Notes: generated by a model not told the origin, from the letters alone. 64,000 nt of DNA from Nectonema munidae (GCA_030549495.1 JAUIRK010000089.1:1-64000), one strand, 5' to 3'. Shown: positions 1 to 12,536, counted from the stretch's first letter. Program-made: numbers and translations.

Positions 1-917
1 TTTAAGACCACATAATTAAAAATTACTAGTTTTGCACATATTTTTTTAATCTTGTTGAATCTTTACAATAATTTCAACTTACAAATAAGTTTTTTAAAGA
101 GAAAAAAGTTTTCTTTCAATAAGCACTAAACATAAATGTAGCGAATGGACACGAGGTCTACAAAAAAACACAAAATAAGTAAATCTGAATTTATTCATAA
201 AAAAATTAAGCTTCTCATGAAAATTTTGAAAGCAAGTTTTAATATGTAGTTGTTTACGATTGCATTTTGCAAGCAATTCTGTTGGCCTTTTTTTGCATAA
301 AACACAAATTCTGACAGGAAGACTGAGGTATGTGACCATAACCATCGAATCTTACTTCCTCGTGTTATTTCACTTGAAGGACACCTGATCGTATCTCTTC
401 TAACGTGATTTTCTTTTCAGCAAATTTGATCAATCGTCCTTCCAAATTCTTTTGAGAGTTGATATTGTTCATGTTACAATATTGTTTAGTCTCCAACAAA
501 AAACAAAACTGCCACTCAATGGTCATCGATTTCGCACCATTTCTCCTGATTGAAGGTCTCAGTCAGCAAGTGTTTTATCTAAAATATCCACCACCCATGC
601 AAATATTATACTACGACTTGATTAAATTTGTCTTTTCACCACTGTTTTATCTGATTTAGATTTTCTATTTACAAAGTTTGTTAGATAGGCTCCTCGAAAT
701 TGCTGCAGACAGTTACGACAGAATTCGTCTTTCCATTACCGTCGGCTTTCCAGTTCAGCATTGTAAACCTTCAAAATGGAATCATTGCTCTTTTTAATTT
801 ACCTATCAGAGAAGTTTTCAGCCTATTTTTATTACTATAATTATTTTTACTAACTATAATTATTTTTTACTTTAATATTTTATACGTTGATTTTAAAAAA
901 AGGTTTTATTTTTGCAT
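1..917 (-). pseudogene. Left inverted arm: decayed piggyBac transposase C-terminus
   Basis: This is the minus-strand counterpart of the right arm at 3698-4639. The Cys-rich tail is still visible in pieces (for example VRICVLCKK near 310), but the frame is broken by several small indels compared with the right arm. It is more decayed than the right arm, so it is either older or was never under selection. No other gene is seen here. Confidence 0.7.
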
Positions 918-1083
918 ATTACTTGGGAAAAACTAATACATTTTAGCTTTTTTTTCAATTAAGTATAATTTTTTAACAGTAACAAAATGGTGCACAGATA
1001 ATTTTTTGAGTTTAAACTGTGCTAAATCCAAAATAATTTTTTTTTCAAATAAAAAGTGTAAAAACTCTTAAATAAACTCGGAT

Positions 1084-1645
1084 ATACTTGGTATTGAGTT
1101 GGTTAGTAAATTCAACTTTTTGGGCCTATTTATTAATAATAGCTTTACATGGACTGACCATCTAAAGTATGTTTCAAAAAAATTGAATTCTACTTTTGGT
1201 ATACTAAAAAGGTATAAAAAAATTTTTCACGTAAGTGTTAAGTTAACACTTTATAAAGCGCTAGTTTTGCCCAATTTTAATTATAGCGTAGTAAACTGGG
1301 GATATTCTAATATATGTAAAATTGAAATTTTGCAGAAAAAAATCTTGAGAGTAATCTTCAATTTAGGTTACAGAGAACATACAGAAATCCACTTTATTAA
1401 TAATAGTTTGTTAAAGTTAAATAATATATATTTACTTCAATTATCTAAATTTATATATAAATATCTTTATGGTTTGCTCCCTGGAATATTTTTGGCTTGG
1501 CAATCTTTTGTACATCAAGAAACTGAATACTTCTTAAGATCTAGTTATTCCACAGTATCGACTGAAAAGTTCCAAAAAGTTATTAAAGTACAGAATTGTC
1601 TCGTTTTGGAACACATTTCTTCAAGAAACAAATTATGCGAAAATT
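1084..1645 (+). pseudogene. LINE reverse transcriptase, C-terminal part
   Basis: One open frame (from Met at 1099, open further upstream) encodes the end of a non-LTR reverse transcriptase. It reads FLGLFINNSFTWTDHLKYV, then YKALVLPNFNYSVVNWG, the segment past the catalytic palm typical of LINEs, then a basic helical tail. The palm with the catalytic aspartates is missing, so the copy is truncated at its 5' end. On its 3' side it runs straight into the dispersed repeat that starts near 1646. It lies inside the piggyBac inverted structure. The clade is not resolved; Jockey- or CR1-like elements are possible. Confidence 0.65.
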
Positions 1646-1920
1646 TCGGGAGTGACTAATTTGTGCCAACCTCAATTTTTTAGTGCCAACCTCAAGAAAA
1701 CTTTTTTTTAAACACATAATTTTAATCTTATATATTAAATAATACTTTAAAACTAATATTCATTTAATTTCAAGAATTTTCTTTGCTTCAATTTTTTTTA
1801 ATACTAATTAATAATGTTTTTTTCAAGTTTTTTGATTTTTTCAGGCATTTTTATACAAACTTAACAATTCAACTAAAATTTAAATGCTCCTTCGTTTATA
1901 ATCGGAATTTCAAAATTAGT
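1646..1920 (+). repeat. 275-bp dispersed repeat, copy 1
   Basis: It begins GTGACTAATTTGTGCCAACC and has a second GTGCCAACCTCAAG motif 30 bases on. The inverted counterpart is at 8896-9173, and the two copies differ by scattered substitutions and small indels. No coding capacity is seen. Similarity stops near 1920. Confidence 0.7.
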
Positions 1921-3697
1921 AAGGCTTTCAAATTAACTTTTAATATTAAATACTATCTTTTTTCTTATCTAATAAAATTTGTTGTGATTATAACTCATTT
2001 ATAATTCTAAATTTCATGACCTTATTTTTAAATGCTATTTTCTAACATTATATTGGTTAGTGAATATTAATCGATGTAACGAACAGATTAACTATGATTT
2101 AACAATATTATTATTTTAAATAAAATTTTAAAACATTAAACAATTTTTGTTGGAATTTTTTTATGATAAAATTTTCAAAATTCGTAAAATTGTGATAGAT
2201 AATATAAGCAAATAATTTATAGAAAATAAGATAAAGAGATAATTTTTTCTTTGTTGTTAATATATAGGCGTTTAACAATGCCAAAACCTAATAAAGTTTC
2301 TCCCTTAGATTAATTAATATATATTGACTTAAATTATATTTATAAGTTTTTTTCCTAATAACTACAAAATATGTTGTTAATATCAATAAAAAAATAAGAG
2401 ATTTTCTTTTTTCAATTTTCTACATAAATTTCCTATTTCTTTCAAAAAAAAACAAACTCTCTATTTTTAATTAAATATAATGCAAAATTTCCAGTAACGA
2501 TTGATTTTAGCCAAAGTATTAAGCTTTTAAGCCATATTAAGTCTGTGATAAAAAGCCAAATTTTATACATATAATTCTTATGGCACAAAAATTAATCAAA
2601 AGTTAATTTGTTCTTTTGAGACAACTATCGAATACCGATTGTAATAATTCTTCCCATTGTCCAGGTATGGAAGATTATTCATCCCTTAGATACCGACAAT
2701 TAATAAAAACTATTCGATGCAAGCTACTTCTATTTTTACCAGCGTAGATTTTTTATTGTAAAATTCAGATAATTCAATAAGTTATCATCTACGACAAGGG
2801 CAAGGAATTAATATAAAACTTTGGAAAATTTATTTGTCGATGTTAACAATTAACGTGACATAAATGTAAGTTTTGACACAAACAATTGAGAGTTGAAATA
2901 CAATAAAAATATAATGAATTTACAAATCTAAACACGGTAGTATTTTTTGAAATATTTAATATCTAAGCTAATTGCTAGATATTGCTAAGCTAATATCTTT
3001 CAAATTTGTGTGTGCTTTGCATTGTCGTCAACGCCATTTTATATTGTTCTCAATATTAAGTGATTTTTGTCTAAATTAAATTTTCACAAAGAGTGGCTAA
3101 GGATTTATGAGATTTGGTTTAGTATAATCTTATTCTCCACCATAATTAGATTTAATCCAATCATAATTTAGCCATAAAACCTTATTGAAAATCGGTCTGA
3201 AGTATAAACTGATTTAACAAATTCACGAAACCCATATATTTATTATAACTAATATTCTATTGATTCGTATCTATATTTTTGTGTGTCATTTTTTGCCGAA
3301 ATAAACAATCTTGAAGTATTTTAAAAAAATTAGAAATAATGCAATGTATTTTAATATTTTTTAACTATTCAGAATGAAAAATATTTTTTTTACCTTTTAT
3401 ATTAGTTGAAAATTTAAAATAAACCAAGATCCCAAAACTTTTACAAAACTCATTTTTTAAAATAAATTAAACAAAATATGATATTTATCAACGTTTTAAA
3501 CTAAATAGAATGAAATAAAGCTAAAAGATCGGAATAGTTTATATTCATTTAATTAACTTTTGAAATTTTCTTTTATCAAAAGAAACAAATTTTATTTTAT
3601 AAAAATTATGTTATGAAAAAAATTTGTATGCATCTGCTTTTAAATAATTCAGTGGCTGATTATAACCAAAGGATTCGTTAATTTTTTCGTCTGAAGT
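1921..3697. other. AT-rich interior, no gene seen
   Basis: This is the centre of the piggyBac inverted structure. It is highly AT-rich with frequent stops in all frames. I see no recognisable protein, tRNA-like box or terminal repeat. Confidence 0.5.
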
Positions 3698-3786
3698 TAA
3701 TCAAAAATAAAACCTGTTCTTTTAAAAAACGTATATAAATTAAAGTAAAAATAATTATAGTTGGTAAAAATAATTATAGTAATAAA

Positions 3787-4428
3787 AATAGGCTGAAAGA
3801 ATGTTCTCTGATAGATTTCAACAAATTAAAAAAAGAGCCCAGAGGTTATTTTGAGGTTTACAATAATGCTGAACTGGAAGCCGTTGTGTGGAAAGATAAT
3901 TCTGTCGTAACTGTCTGCAGCAATTTCGAGGGCGCCTATCCTGTAAACTTTGTAAATAGGAAATCTAAATCAAAAGATAAAACAAGTGTGAAAAGACCAA
4001 ATTTAATCAAGTCGTATAATTGTTGCATGGGTGGTGTGGATATTTTAGATAGAAGCCTTGCTGACTGGAGACCTTCAATCAAAGGAAAGAAATGGTACTG
4101 GAATCTGATGATAAATGCATTGAATATTGGATTTGTTTTTTGTTGGAGACTAAACAATATTGTAAATGAACAATATCAACCTCAAAAAGAATTTGGAAGG
4201 ACGATTGATCAAATTTTGCTGAAAAGAAATCACGTTAGAAAAAGGATACGATCGGGTCCTTCAAGTGAAATACACGAGGAAGTAAGATTCGATGGTTATG
4301 GTCACATACCTCAGTCTTCTCCTGTCAGAATTTGTGTTTTATGCAAAAAAAATTGTAGAATTGCTTGCAAAAAATGCAACAAACAACTTCATATTAAAAC
4401 TTGCTTTCAAAATTTTCATGAAGCTTAA
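3787..4428 (+). pseudogene. piggyBac transposase, C-terminal third
   Basis: The frame covers the end of a piggyBac (DDE_Tnp_1_7) transposase. In order it shows RLKECSLID near 3792; RGYFEVYNNAELEAVVWKD; PNLIKSYNCCMGGVDILDR, which holds the last catalytic Asp; a basic linker; and the Cys-rich domain C-x2-C...C-x2-C...H...C (VRICVLCKK to HIKTCFQNFH), ending TAA at 4428. The earlier catalytic residues are absent, so it cannot act alone. An in-frame stop interrupts some upstream readings, but from about 3790 on the frame is open. The terminal repeat and TTAA follow 210 bp downstream. Confidence 0.85.
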
Positions 4429-4737
4429 TTTTTTTATGAATAAATTCAGATTTACTTATTTTGTGTTTTTTTATAGACCTCGGTCCATTCACTACATTTG
4501 TAGTGCTTATTATTTTTTGAAGAAAAAATTTTTTTTTCTTTAAAAAACTATTTTGTAAGTTAAAATTATTGTAAAGATTCAATAAAATTAAAAAAATATG
4601 TGCAAAACTAGTATTTTTAATTATGTGGTCTTAAATGGGTTAATTAATTAATTAGTTGGTGATATTGCTATAATGGCATTAACTATATTTATCTTTGGCT
4701 GTTCAATAAATTTAAAATAAGTTATTATACAAGGGAA

Positions 4738-5149
4738 ATCTATAAAGTGTTATAATTGTTTATCTTATTTTCATTTAAAATGTGAAAATATTTATGATTA
4801 TGAAATTCATGTTTTTGATTCCGCATTGCCTTTTATTTGCTCTTCATGTAAAACTGACAATGGGAAATACGATTTTTCAAAAGCTCTAGAAAGATTAAGT
4901 AAAGCATTTGACATCAATAGAAGTCAAGAAGCAGCAAGTATAGAAAAAATATTTTTAAGGAGCAAATCATCAAATATTGACTTCAAATCTTTCAAGGATG
5001 TAGAGATTGATTTTAATTCCTTAGATACTTTACGTAAAACGGATTTAAGACAGGATTCAAAACTATCAAGTCTACAGGAAATGGCAACAGTTTTTTTAAT
5101 TGCCTTTCTATTTTTCTTAAGGGTGATGAGACGTTATCATTATATTTAA
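4738..5149 (+). pseudogene. PHD-finger protein fragment (LINE ORF1 or MULE)
   Basis: The frame starts in a Cys/His cluster: IKCYNC, then HLKCENIYDYE, then LPFICSSCKTDNG. The C-C...H-C...C-C spacing is that of a PHD-type finger. It is followed by a charged helical stretch of about 75 residues ending at 5149. PHD fingers of this sort head the ORF1 of many invertebrate LINEs, and a LINE ORF1 of this general kind lies at 12642-10668 on the other strand. It could also belong to the MULE just downstream. The frame is open upstream of the first Met at 4826. Confidence 0.5.
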
Positions 5150-5225
5150 GACTGATAATAACCTCTATAGAATTTATTTCTAACTTTCAAAAATACAAAA
5201 TTTGTCAGAAAAATTAAAATATAGA

Positions 5226-7457
5226 ATGTTTCTCCTCTCATTCAAGACGAAGTACGCAACTGCTGCGTGAACTATTCATGGTTATCTGCTTATACAATGA
5301 AAGTAGCAGCTTCTGCAATAGGTCATAATATAAGAAGTGTTTATCCCCAAATTTATACAAAAACAGATAAAACTGCCCAAATCTTGAATACCACATTTGA
5401 GCCTCTTGAGTGTAAAAGCAGCAAAAATACTATAAATATTTTATGGAGCAGATTAGGCCTGATTAAACCTAGATTTTGGACACCAAATCATTTTGTGTTG
5501 ATAGTTGAAAATATTGTTCTCATGGGTAATCCAAATTTTTCTAAATATTTAACTGAGAATTCTAAATTTTCATGTCCAAAAGAAATAGAAAGCGACATTA
5601 ATGAAACTAGCTGTACAAGTTTTCCTAATTTTTTCCTGAAAGAACATGATTACTGTCAAAACCTATAAGAAAGTAGTAAATCTAATACTTTAAAAATGTT
5701 ACCCTCACGAATTGATAGTCTTATAAAACCACTAAATAACAGCTTTTTATCTAGTAATCAAATAGTGAGAAAACTGGTTTAACCCTTGGAATGCTTTAAC
5801 AAAAATGTTTCTAAATTTTTGGAAAATAAGTATTATATCGCTAGACAAGATAACTTTAAGAAAGGTTTTTTTGATGTTTGTGGTGCTTGGACTCAAAATT
5901 CGCAAAAAATGAAAAACAACGAACATATATTTAAAAAAAAAGAAAAAATATTTTTAAGATACATAATAACAAATTTATTCCATTAAACCCTCAACCAAAA
6001 AAAGAAGAAATTGTTGTATTACTACATTATTATTCAAATCTAAAGCGCAAGATTGATTATAGGAGAAGAATTTCATGGATTAAAAACTATAAGAATAATG
6101 AAGACCAAAAATATCTGTGGGAATATATAGGATTTAAACCGACTACAGTCTCACATCATGGTAATGCCAAAACAAATCAAGAATATATTAGAACAAGTGT
6201 AGTAACAAAAAACATGCTTTGTCTCAGTTAGAAACGATCAAGTCTTGTAAAAAAATATTATACAGTTGATTCTGAAATTGAACCCCTGAGGGATTCAAAG
6301 TATATTCGTAACCTGAAATACAACAAAGAAAAAGCAAATTCATCTTTTATTTATAACAACAATATTGCAGATAGCATTCAAAATATTATTACAATGATGG
6401 CTGCTGGACATCCTTTTATAAAGGAAATGAATATAACTTCATGCGGGCTTCCTTGCCTTATTTGCTATACAGATACACAATTGTTACATATAAAAAAATC
6501 TATTTCTTCTGGATCAACTATTTTGGGAATTGATAGGACATTTAATTTAGGTCCCTGTTTTGTGACAGACACTGTTTTCAATGATGGGGATTTAAAAAGA
6601 AAATTCACAGAAATCTGTCCAATTTTTCTCGGTCCATTATTTTTACATTGGGATGGGAAATTTAATCTTATTCCAATTTTTTTTCTCATTTATCTATAAT
6701 ATTTAAAAATGTCAAATTGGAATTATCTTTAGATGATTTAGTTTTGGGCAGTGATCAAGAAAAAGCGATAATTAAAGCAATTAAATTGTTTTTCCCGATG
6801 TACCTTTAGTATTATGTCATAGGCATCTATAAAAGAATATATTGAGATATGTTAAAAATAAAATAGGCATGGATGATAAAAATAGTAAAAAATTCTTAAA
6901 TTCGCTTTTAGGAGATTCAGGTTTGGCTAATGCTCAAAACTACATTGATTTTAACATTATTAAACAGAAAATAATCGGTTAATACTTGAAAGGAAATCTT
7001 ATACCAGTAATCGAAAACTACATTTTTGAACCTAAACAAAAAAGAGGAATTGCTCCTAAAAATTGGAAGAATAATAATTGTGAAGCTATTAATAATGTTT
7101 TAAAATCAAATATAGAGTGGAAAAGTAAAAAACTGATTGATCTGATTGAAAGTTTACACAGTGAGGTAAAATATCAAGAATATTTAGTTAAATATGCATT
7201 GTTTGGGTATGGAGACCTTAATTTCAGAAAGTTCTCAATTCAAAGTGTTTACAAAACTAGAATGGGATAATATGAGCAAGAATGATCAGGAGGAATATTT
7301 TCAAAAATTTTTAAACAATAATTCAGAAAAACTTACATTTTCAACTAATAAGAAATTAATGCTAAAAAAGTCTCCTAACGTTGCTTCAAAACCGGAAAAA
7401 AGAAAAACTTTGAGCTATATTAATTCGTTATTTTTTGATATTTTCTTCTCTCATTAA
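5226..7457 (+). mobile_element. Decayed MULE transposon with OTU-like domain
   Basis: Several frames in one order and strand give a Mutator-like (Phantom-type) protein. At 5267-5668 a Cys-led block (CVNYSWLSAYTMK) runs to WTPNHFVLIVE, resembling OTU-like peptidase domains with a Cys at the start and a His at the end. At 6394-7270 is a MULE DDE core: ILGIDRTFNLGPCFVTD (D1, GAT at 6532), FLGPLFLHWDGKF, GSDQEKAIIKAI (D2, GAT at 6753), VLCHRHLYKRI, and NNNCEAINNVLK (E, GAA at 7082). A tail frame ends at 7457. I count at least five breaks, including a stop at 6230 and frameshifts near 6690 and 6800. No terminal inverted repeat was recognised. Confidence 0.75.
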
Positions 7458-8895
7458 ATTATGTTTATTGAATGCATAAAATACTTTTTTTGTCGCATAT
7501 CTTCATCCTTTTGACATTTCAGAAGATAACAAAAAATTTGAGGGGTTGTCTCCCGTGTTCCACCTCTTGAGGTTTTGAAAGATATCAAAACATGTGACGA
7601 TGATATATATAATTATATTTCATATATCAAGAAATATATTGAATATAACTTCATTAAAAATATTACAATTTATCGTGTTATATAAAACTCTTTATCAAAA
7701 TTTGTGAGGAACATCAACTTTAAGGATAACATTGATATATTTGTGTATATTTATTTCCTTTTGATTTTTATTGAGTTAAGATTGTAAAAAATTGTCTTAA
7801 TGAGACGGGATCCATTTGTATCACTATTGATTAAATAAACCGAAAACAAGATTCATCTGTAAAAAATTCAGATGTCGATTTAATTTGCTAGCATATTAAT
7901 TTTTGAAATGTTATGATAGGAATTAAATAAAACTTAAATTTATTTAAAAAAAAAACAAAGTTCAAATCGCTTATTGAAACGTAAATATCGAATTTTCTTT
8001 CTTCAACTTAACCTTTGGTACATTCCTCTTAATTTCATTTTTCAACTGTCCGTTCTGAGAAAGATTTAAAACAATCTGGAATTGTTCAATTACATCTAAA
8101 AATGGATAAATAACATTTATATAGAGCTAAGTATTTTTAGAATTTTTTTTATGCATTTGTACAAACTTTTTTTTATGTTATGCATTCATACGATAGAACG
8201 TTTATGTATAAGGGGCGGGAAAAGAGTTAGTCAGATACAGCAGGGATACAGGGGGGTCTTTTCCCTTACCGATTTTTAAGAATATCAGTGTGTAGTTCAA
8301 ACAGAATTACTTTCATTTTGTGAAGGAAGAGTTGTATTAAAGAAACATAACATGAAATATGTAAATGTTGCTTATGTAATACAAATAATAGTGTACGCAT
8401 TCATTAACAAAGAAAATTTATTTTAAAGAAAAAATTTTAAATCCCGTTTGAGTAAATTATTATCATCTAGATCAGCCCTGGTCAAATAGTGGATTTAGAT
8501 AAACATCAAATCTCCTCTCGTCACAAAGCAGCAAGTGTGCCTACTAAATGATAACACCATAACGTACCTTTATATAAAAAAATTCAAGTATTATGTACAA
8601 AAAAACTATTATTTACTAATAACTATGCAAATTTTTTATATTTAATAAAAACTGATAACTCTTAAAATAGGCTGAACTCAGGTAGAAGTTTTCTAATAGA
8701 TAAAGAAGAGTATAATTGAGATAGATTTATAAAGAATTACTTAAAAAAACAAATTTAATAAATCTACTTTTTTTAATATTCGAATTAATTATCAAAATCA
8801 ACGCGAATACTTAATAAAGAATTGGAAAACATACTACAAAAGTAATATATAAATTATAATTTTTATAAAATTCATTAAAATATGTATTTTAAAAT
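7458..8895. other. AT-rich stretch, no gene seen
   Basis: No coherent frame or element end was found. A short imperfect hairpin (GGGAAAAGAGTT and GGTCTTTTCCC, 8218-8263) stands out by its higher GC and may be the scar of a small TIR element. Confidence 0.4.
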
Positions 8896-9173
8896 ATTAC
8901 TATAAATTTTGTAATTCCGATTATAAACGAAGGAGCATTTAAATTTTAGTTGAATTGTTAAGTTTGTATAAAAATGCCTGAAAAAAACAAAAAACTTGAA
9001 AAAAACATTATTAATTAGTATTAAAAAAAATTGAAGCAAAGAACATTCTTGAAATTAAATGAATATTAGTTTTAAAGTATTATTTAATATATAAGATTAA
9101 AATTATGTGTTAAAAAGAAAGTTTTCTTGAGGTTGGCACTAAAAAATTGAGGTTGGCACAAATTAGTCACGCC
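8896..9173 (-). repeat. 275-bp dispersed repeat, copy 2 (inverted)
   Basis: Reverse complement of 1646-1920 with scattered differences. Its outer edge reads GGGCGTGACTAATTTGTGCC on the minus strand, against GGGAGTGACTAATTTGTGCC in copy 1, so the element edge probably lies at the GTGACT. 9174-9590 beyond it is AT-rich with pyrimidine-rich tracts and no recognised gene. Confidence 0.7.
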
Positions 9174-10139
9174 CAAAATTTCTTTTATAAATTCAAAAAT
9201 TTACTCAAAAACTTATTTATATACAATTATAAAGAAGAGTGTAAAATAAAATATTGCTACCCATGTTCTAGTTGATTATTATCTATATATCTTCTACTTC
9301 TCTATTTTGTACATATCTTTTTCTCTTATAAATATTATTTTATTACCTTAAAATCTATTCACTTCTTCTGGAACTACGGGACCTCATCATTTTCTCCTCT
9401 CTCTCAACTTCCTCTCAACAAACGTCATCTCCTATACTTTGCACGTTCCTTTGTGCTTTTTTTTTATATAAATACAATTATATTTTTTGTCTCATTTTTA
9501 TTATTTTTTTTTCAGCTACACTATTAATAATATGATATGAAACAATATTCTTTTTTAATGTCAGTTTTTCATTCAGGGTGTATATACCAGCGGCTATAAG
9601 GCCTTCTACACACCCTTGCAGAATTAGTAATCAAAAATTTTACTCAATACAATATGCTCATTATCCAATGTCTATATATATATATATTTAATACATCTGC
9701 TGAAATAAATTTCTTTCCTTATTTACTAAAATTATTCTTCATTTGATTTACAGTCAAAAGAACCTTATTCTTGGTGAATGATGTAAACTTAAAAAAATAG
9801 TTAGTCTCTTTTTTCTTCGAAGAAGTGTACTAGTAACTCCAAATAGATTTTATTATTCTTGCTTCTTTTAAAACATTTGTTAAGTTTTGTTCCACATATC
9901 TTTAGAATTAAAGGAGTCAAAATACTTTTGAAAATATAGTTTTTTCGGAGTTCAGATAGCAGACTTAATTTTATTTCTTATAGAAACAAATTTACTTTTA
10001 ATATGGGAACAGTCTGTGTCATCTGCCCTCCATAATTTATATAAAGAATCTCTCTTTTTAATTAATTTTGCTATAAATCCAGGGATTTATAGCAATCTTA
10101 TATTTATTTTTGTTATAGTACTTCAAAAGTACCATGAAT

Positions 10140-10740
10140 TCAGAAATTTTATGTGAAACAATACTTATACTTAGGATCATCATAAAAATCCCCAAGTTTT
10201 TCTTCAAAATCAAAGCTTTGTATACTTGTTATAAATTTAACTGAATCAAAGTTTTTCTTTATAATAATTTTGTCAGCTATTTCAAAATTGAAAGACAAAA
10301 AAATTGGGAAGTGGTCTGATATCAACACAAGCATCATAAGTAAACTTAGAATCATTCAAGAAGAAGTTATCAATGATAGTCTTGTGTTGAGGTCTGGTAA
10401 CAGAAGTAACACAGAACTTCATAGAAAATGACAACATTATAAAAATGATTAACTTTTCTATTGACTTTAAATTTAAGAGATTCCAATTAAAATCACCAAA
10501 CACTATGTGGTAATTAGTGTTACCAAGTACAAGAAATATCGATAGATGGTGTACGATAAATATTGTGTAAAACAATATTCTTACTACCAACAAGAAAAAT
10601 CTCGATCGAGAAAACTTCAAAGAAGGATAAGATGAGATCTTCTTTGAGAGCACGGTATGATAACGTATCATGAATGAGCAAACTTCGAGCTTTTAGAAAA
10701 CAAGAATTTAAAGTAATTACTGCCAGCTTTTTCCACAATC
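10140..10740 (-). pseudogene. LINE ORF2 apurinic endonuclease domain
   Basis: Three overlapping minus-strand frames show the endonuclease signature in order: NIYRTPS, YHIVFGDFNWNLL (the GDFN motif), VTRPQHKTIIDNFF, then ISDHFPIFLSF (the SDH motif near the catalytic His). This is the exonuclease-endonuclease-phosphatase fold of LINE ORF2. There are at least two frame changes. A linker continues towards 9780, and no RT palm is found after it. Confidence 0.75.
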
Positions 10741-11323
10741 TTCAGTAACACAGGATTCTTTATCATGTCAATGACTACATCATATTTCACATCATCATCA
10801 ATATGGATATGAATTTTAGGAGAAAACTTTGGAGCTTGCTTGAAATCAAGATTCTTCTCTTTAAATTTTTCCTTAGCTTTAGCCAAATTTGTAGAAGTAG
10901 GGAAAGATACTTTAATCGAGTTCTTGTTTGATTTAATATAGTTTACCTGAACTTCAATCAAACAGGATTTGGCATCATTTAACAACGAGTCATGAGTATC
11001 ATCGTCAGATTTTAGATATAAAATGTTGTTTGAACTTTTTTTTACCACTCCAGTATACGTTTGATCACTTTTGTTGCCAACTACTGTGAGGTAAAGAAGC
11101 ACAATGTGATATTGGAGAATTTAACAATTTAGTTTTCACTTATTTTCCAAATTTCCAACATCAACACTAATTTCTTCTACTAAATTAGCAATCGTATCTA
11201 ATTTAGATTCAACTTTAAATTCTCTCTTTATGTTAGAAATAATCCAATCAAGATTAGACTTTATCTCCTTTTTACTAAATGAATCAATTGAGTCTCTTAG
11301 TTCTATCAGGTTTTCAATATTAA
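10668..11323 (-). pseudogene. LINE ORF1, C-terminal portion
   Basis: The segment beside the insertion reads IENLIELRDSIDSFSKKEI and continues through a helical, coiled-coil-like region (IKREFKVESKLDTIANLVEE). A broken joint near 11110 precedes an open frame (11102-10668) with KVSFPTSTNLAKAKEKF and PKIHIHIDDD. That frame is a gag-like nucleic-acid-binding block often found in invertebrate LINE ORF1s. The N-terminal piece lies on the far side of the Harbinger insertion (12642-12540, MKGSCSLNNIDSSDLMEAIS), and the reading frame agrees across the target duplication. Confidence 0.65.
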
Positions 11324-12536
11324 GGGGTCATTCACAATTGACGTCAACCAATTATTGTCAAATTTTGCCCCCCCCATTGTCAACCAATGTCAACTTCACT
11401 TTACCCCACCCTCTCTCACTTTTAGTTGACATCAACTTTTAAGAAAAAATAGAAGATGAAAAATTTTTATTTTGTAGAAAATATTTGGTCAATTCTATCG
11501 CCCAAAACTATTTTTATCTTCATATTTAACTTCTTCTTCGTACCTTTCATTTTCTAAAATAATTTGAGCTTGTGGGGGTTTAAAGATGCAAAATGATGAG
11601 TGTTTGTTTTTTTTCTTTGATTGAACAAAAGTTCTTTGAACACTTCAAGCAAATGCGGCGTTCTATTAAAGTTCTTCCTGCATCCAATTTTTGCAAAGAA
11701 GGGCAGAACTCATCGAAATATCTACTTAATCCAAGAGTTTTCATAAACAGCTTGAAATAGTGAACCAAAATGACCGTTTATCATGTCTATAGTTAATCCT
11801 TCTGTTGTTGAACTAATTGGGACAGGAGGTGGTAAAAACAGAATTAACAAAAATCCAGGTAACAACTTTCGCTTGAAAACACATACTTTAATTTCAATGA
11901 AAGTTTAATTTGTTTTTTTAAAAAAATATTTATATATATATTTTTTAAATATCTCCATAGTGGGTAGTCCTTTGGAGCCATTTCATTGATTTATCTTCAA
12001 AATTTTACTTTGTATATAATATAAAAATGATATAAAAACTATTCAGTGGCATATAAGTTAGTGTCTTTTTCAAAATTAATCCCTTTTTCATTTCATTGTC
12101 TCATTTTTATCAAAGTTTTGTGAGTTTTCAAATACTCCAAAGAAAGCTATAAGCGTTTAAATTTTTTTAACTTTAAATACTATATAGTTCGCTCTCGCTT
12201 CTTTGCATATGCAATGCCTCCGAAGCTTTGCCAAGGTATAGATAAAATATATAAATATTTTTATCTTTGTAAATATATGTCTTCAATAAAAGAAGCAGAA
12301 TTTGATTACCTGTCAGAGAAAAACGTATCATAATTTGTGAGAAATGGTTTACAACACTCGCTAATGTTACAATTTATGATTTGCAGAAGATAATATGAAA
12401 TCTACAGATCTGAGAAAAAGGGAAATCTATATATAATGTTGATGTCAACTTTTTCAAACCCCCCTGTCCACCTTTTGTCAACTTGAAGCTTCCCCCTCCC
12501 TCCCAGTCTGTGTTGACATCAATTGTGAATGGCCCC
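11324..12536. mobile_element. Non-autonomous PIF/Harbinger-like element
   Basis: Ends are GGGGTCATTCACAATTGACG and, on the opposite strand, GGGGCCATTCACAATTGATG; about 23 of the first 25 bases match. It is flanked by TAA on both sides (11321-11323 and 12537-12539), the 3-bp TWA duplication of Harbinger elements. GTCAAC is repeated just inside both ends. No transposase is seen in 1.2 kb. The insertion splits the LINE ORF1, so it is younger than that LINE copy. Confidence 0.85.

Larger units (their letters stand above)
1..4639. mobile_element. Composite piggyBac element with ~0.9-kb inverted arms
   Basis: The first ~917 bases are an imperfect reverse complement of ~3698-4639. The right end reads ...AAATGGG followed by TTAA (4640-4643), which is the piggyBac layout of a CCC-starting terminal repeat beside a TTAA target. 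The window begins about four bases inside the matching left end. Each arm carries the 3' end of a piggyBac transposase reading outward. Between the arms lie ~2.8 kb with a LINE fragment and a dispersed repeat. I read it as two piggyBac 3' halves in opposite orientation. Whether both ends ever moved as one unit is inference. Confidence 0.75.

Noticed and set aside
3936-4157. Minus-strand frame inside the right piggyBac arm
   Set aside because: Shadow of the plus-strand transposase.
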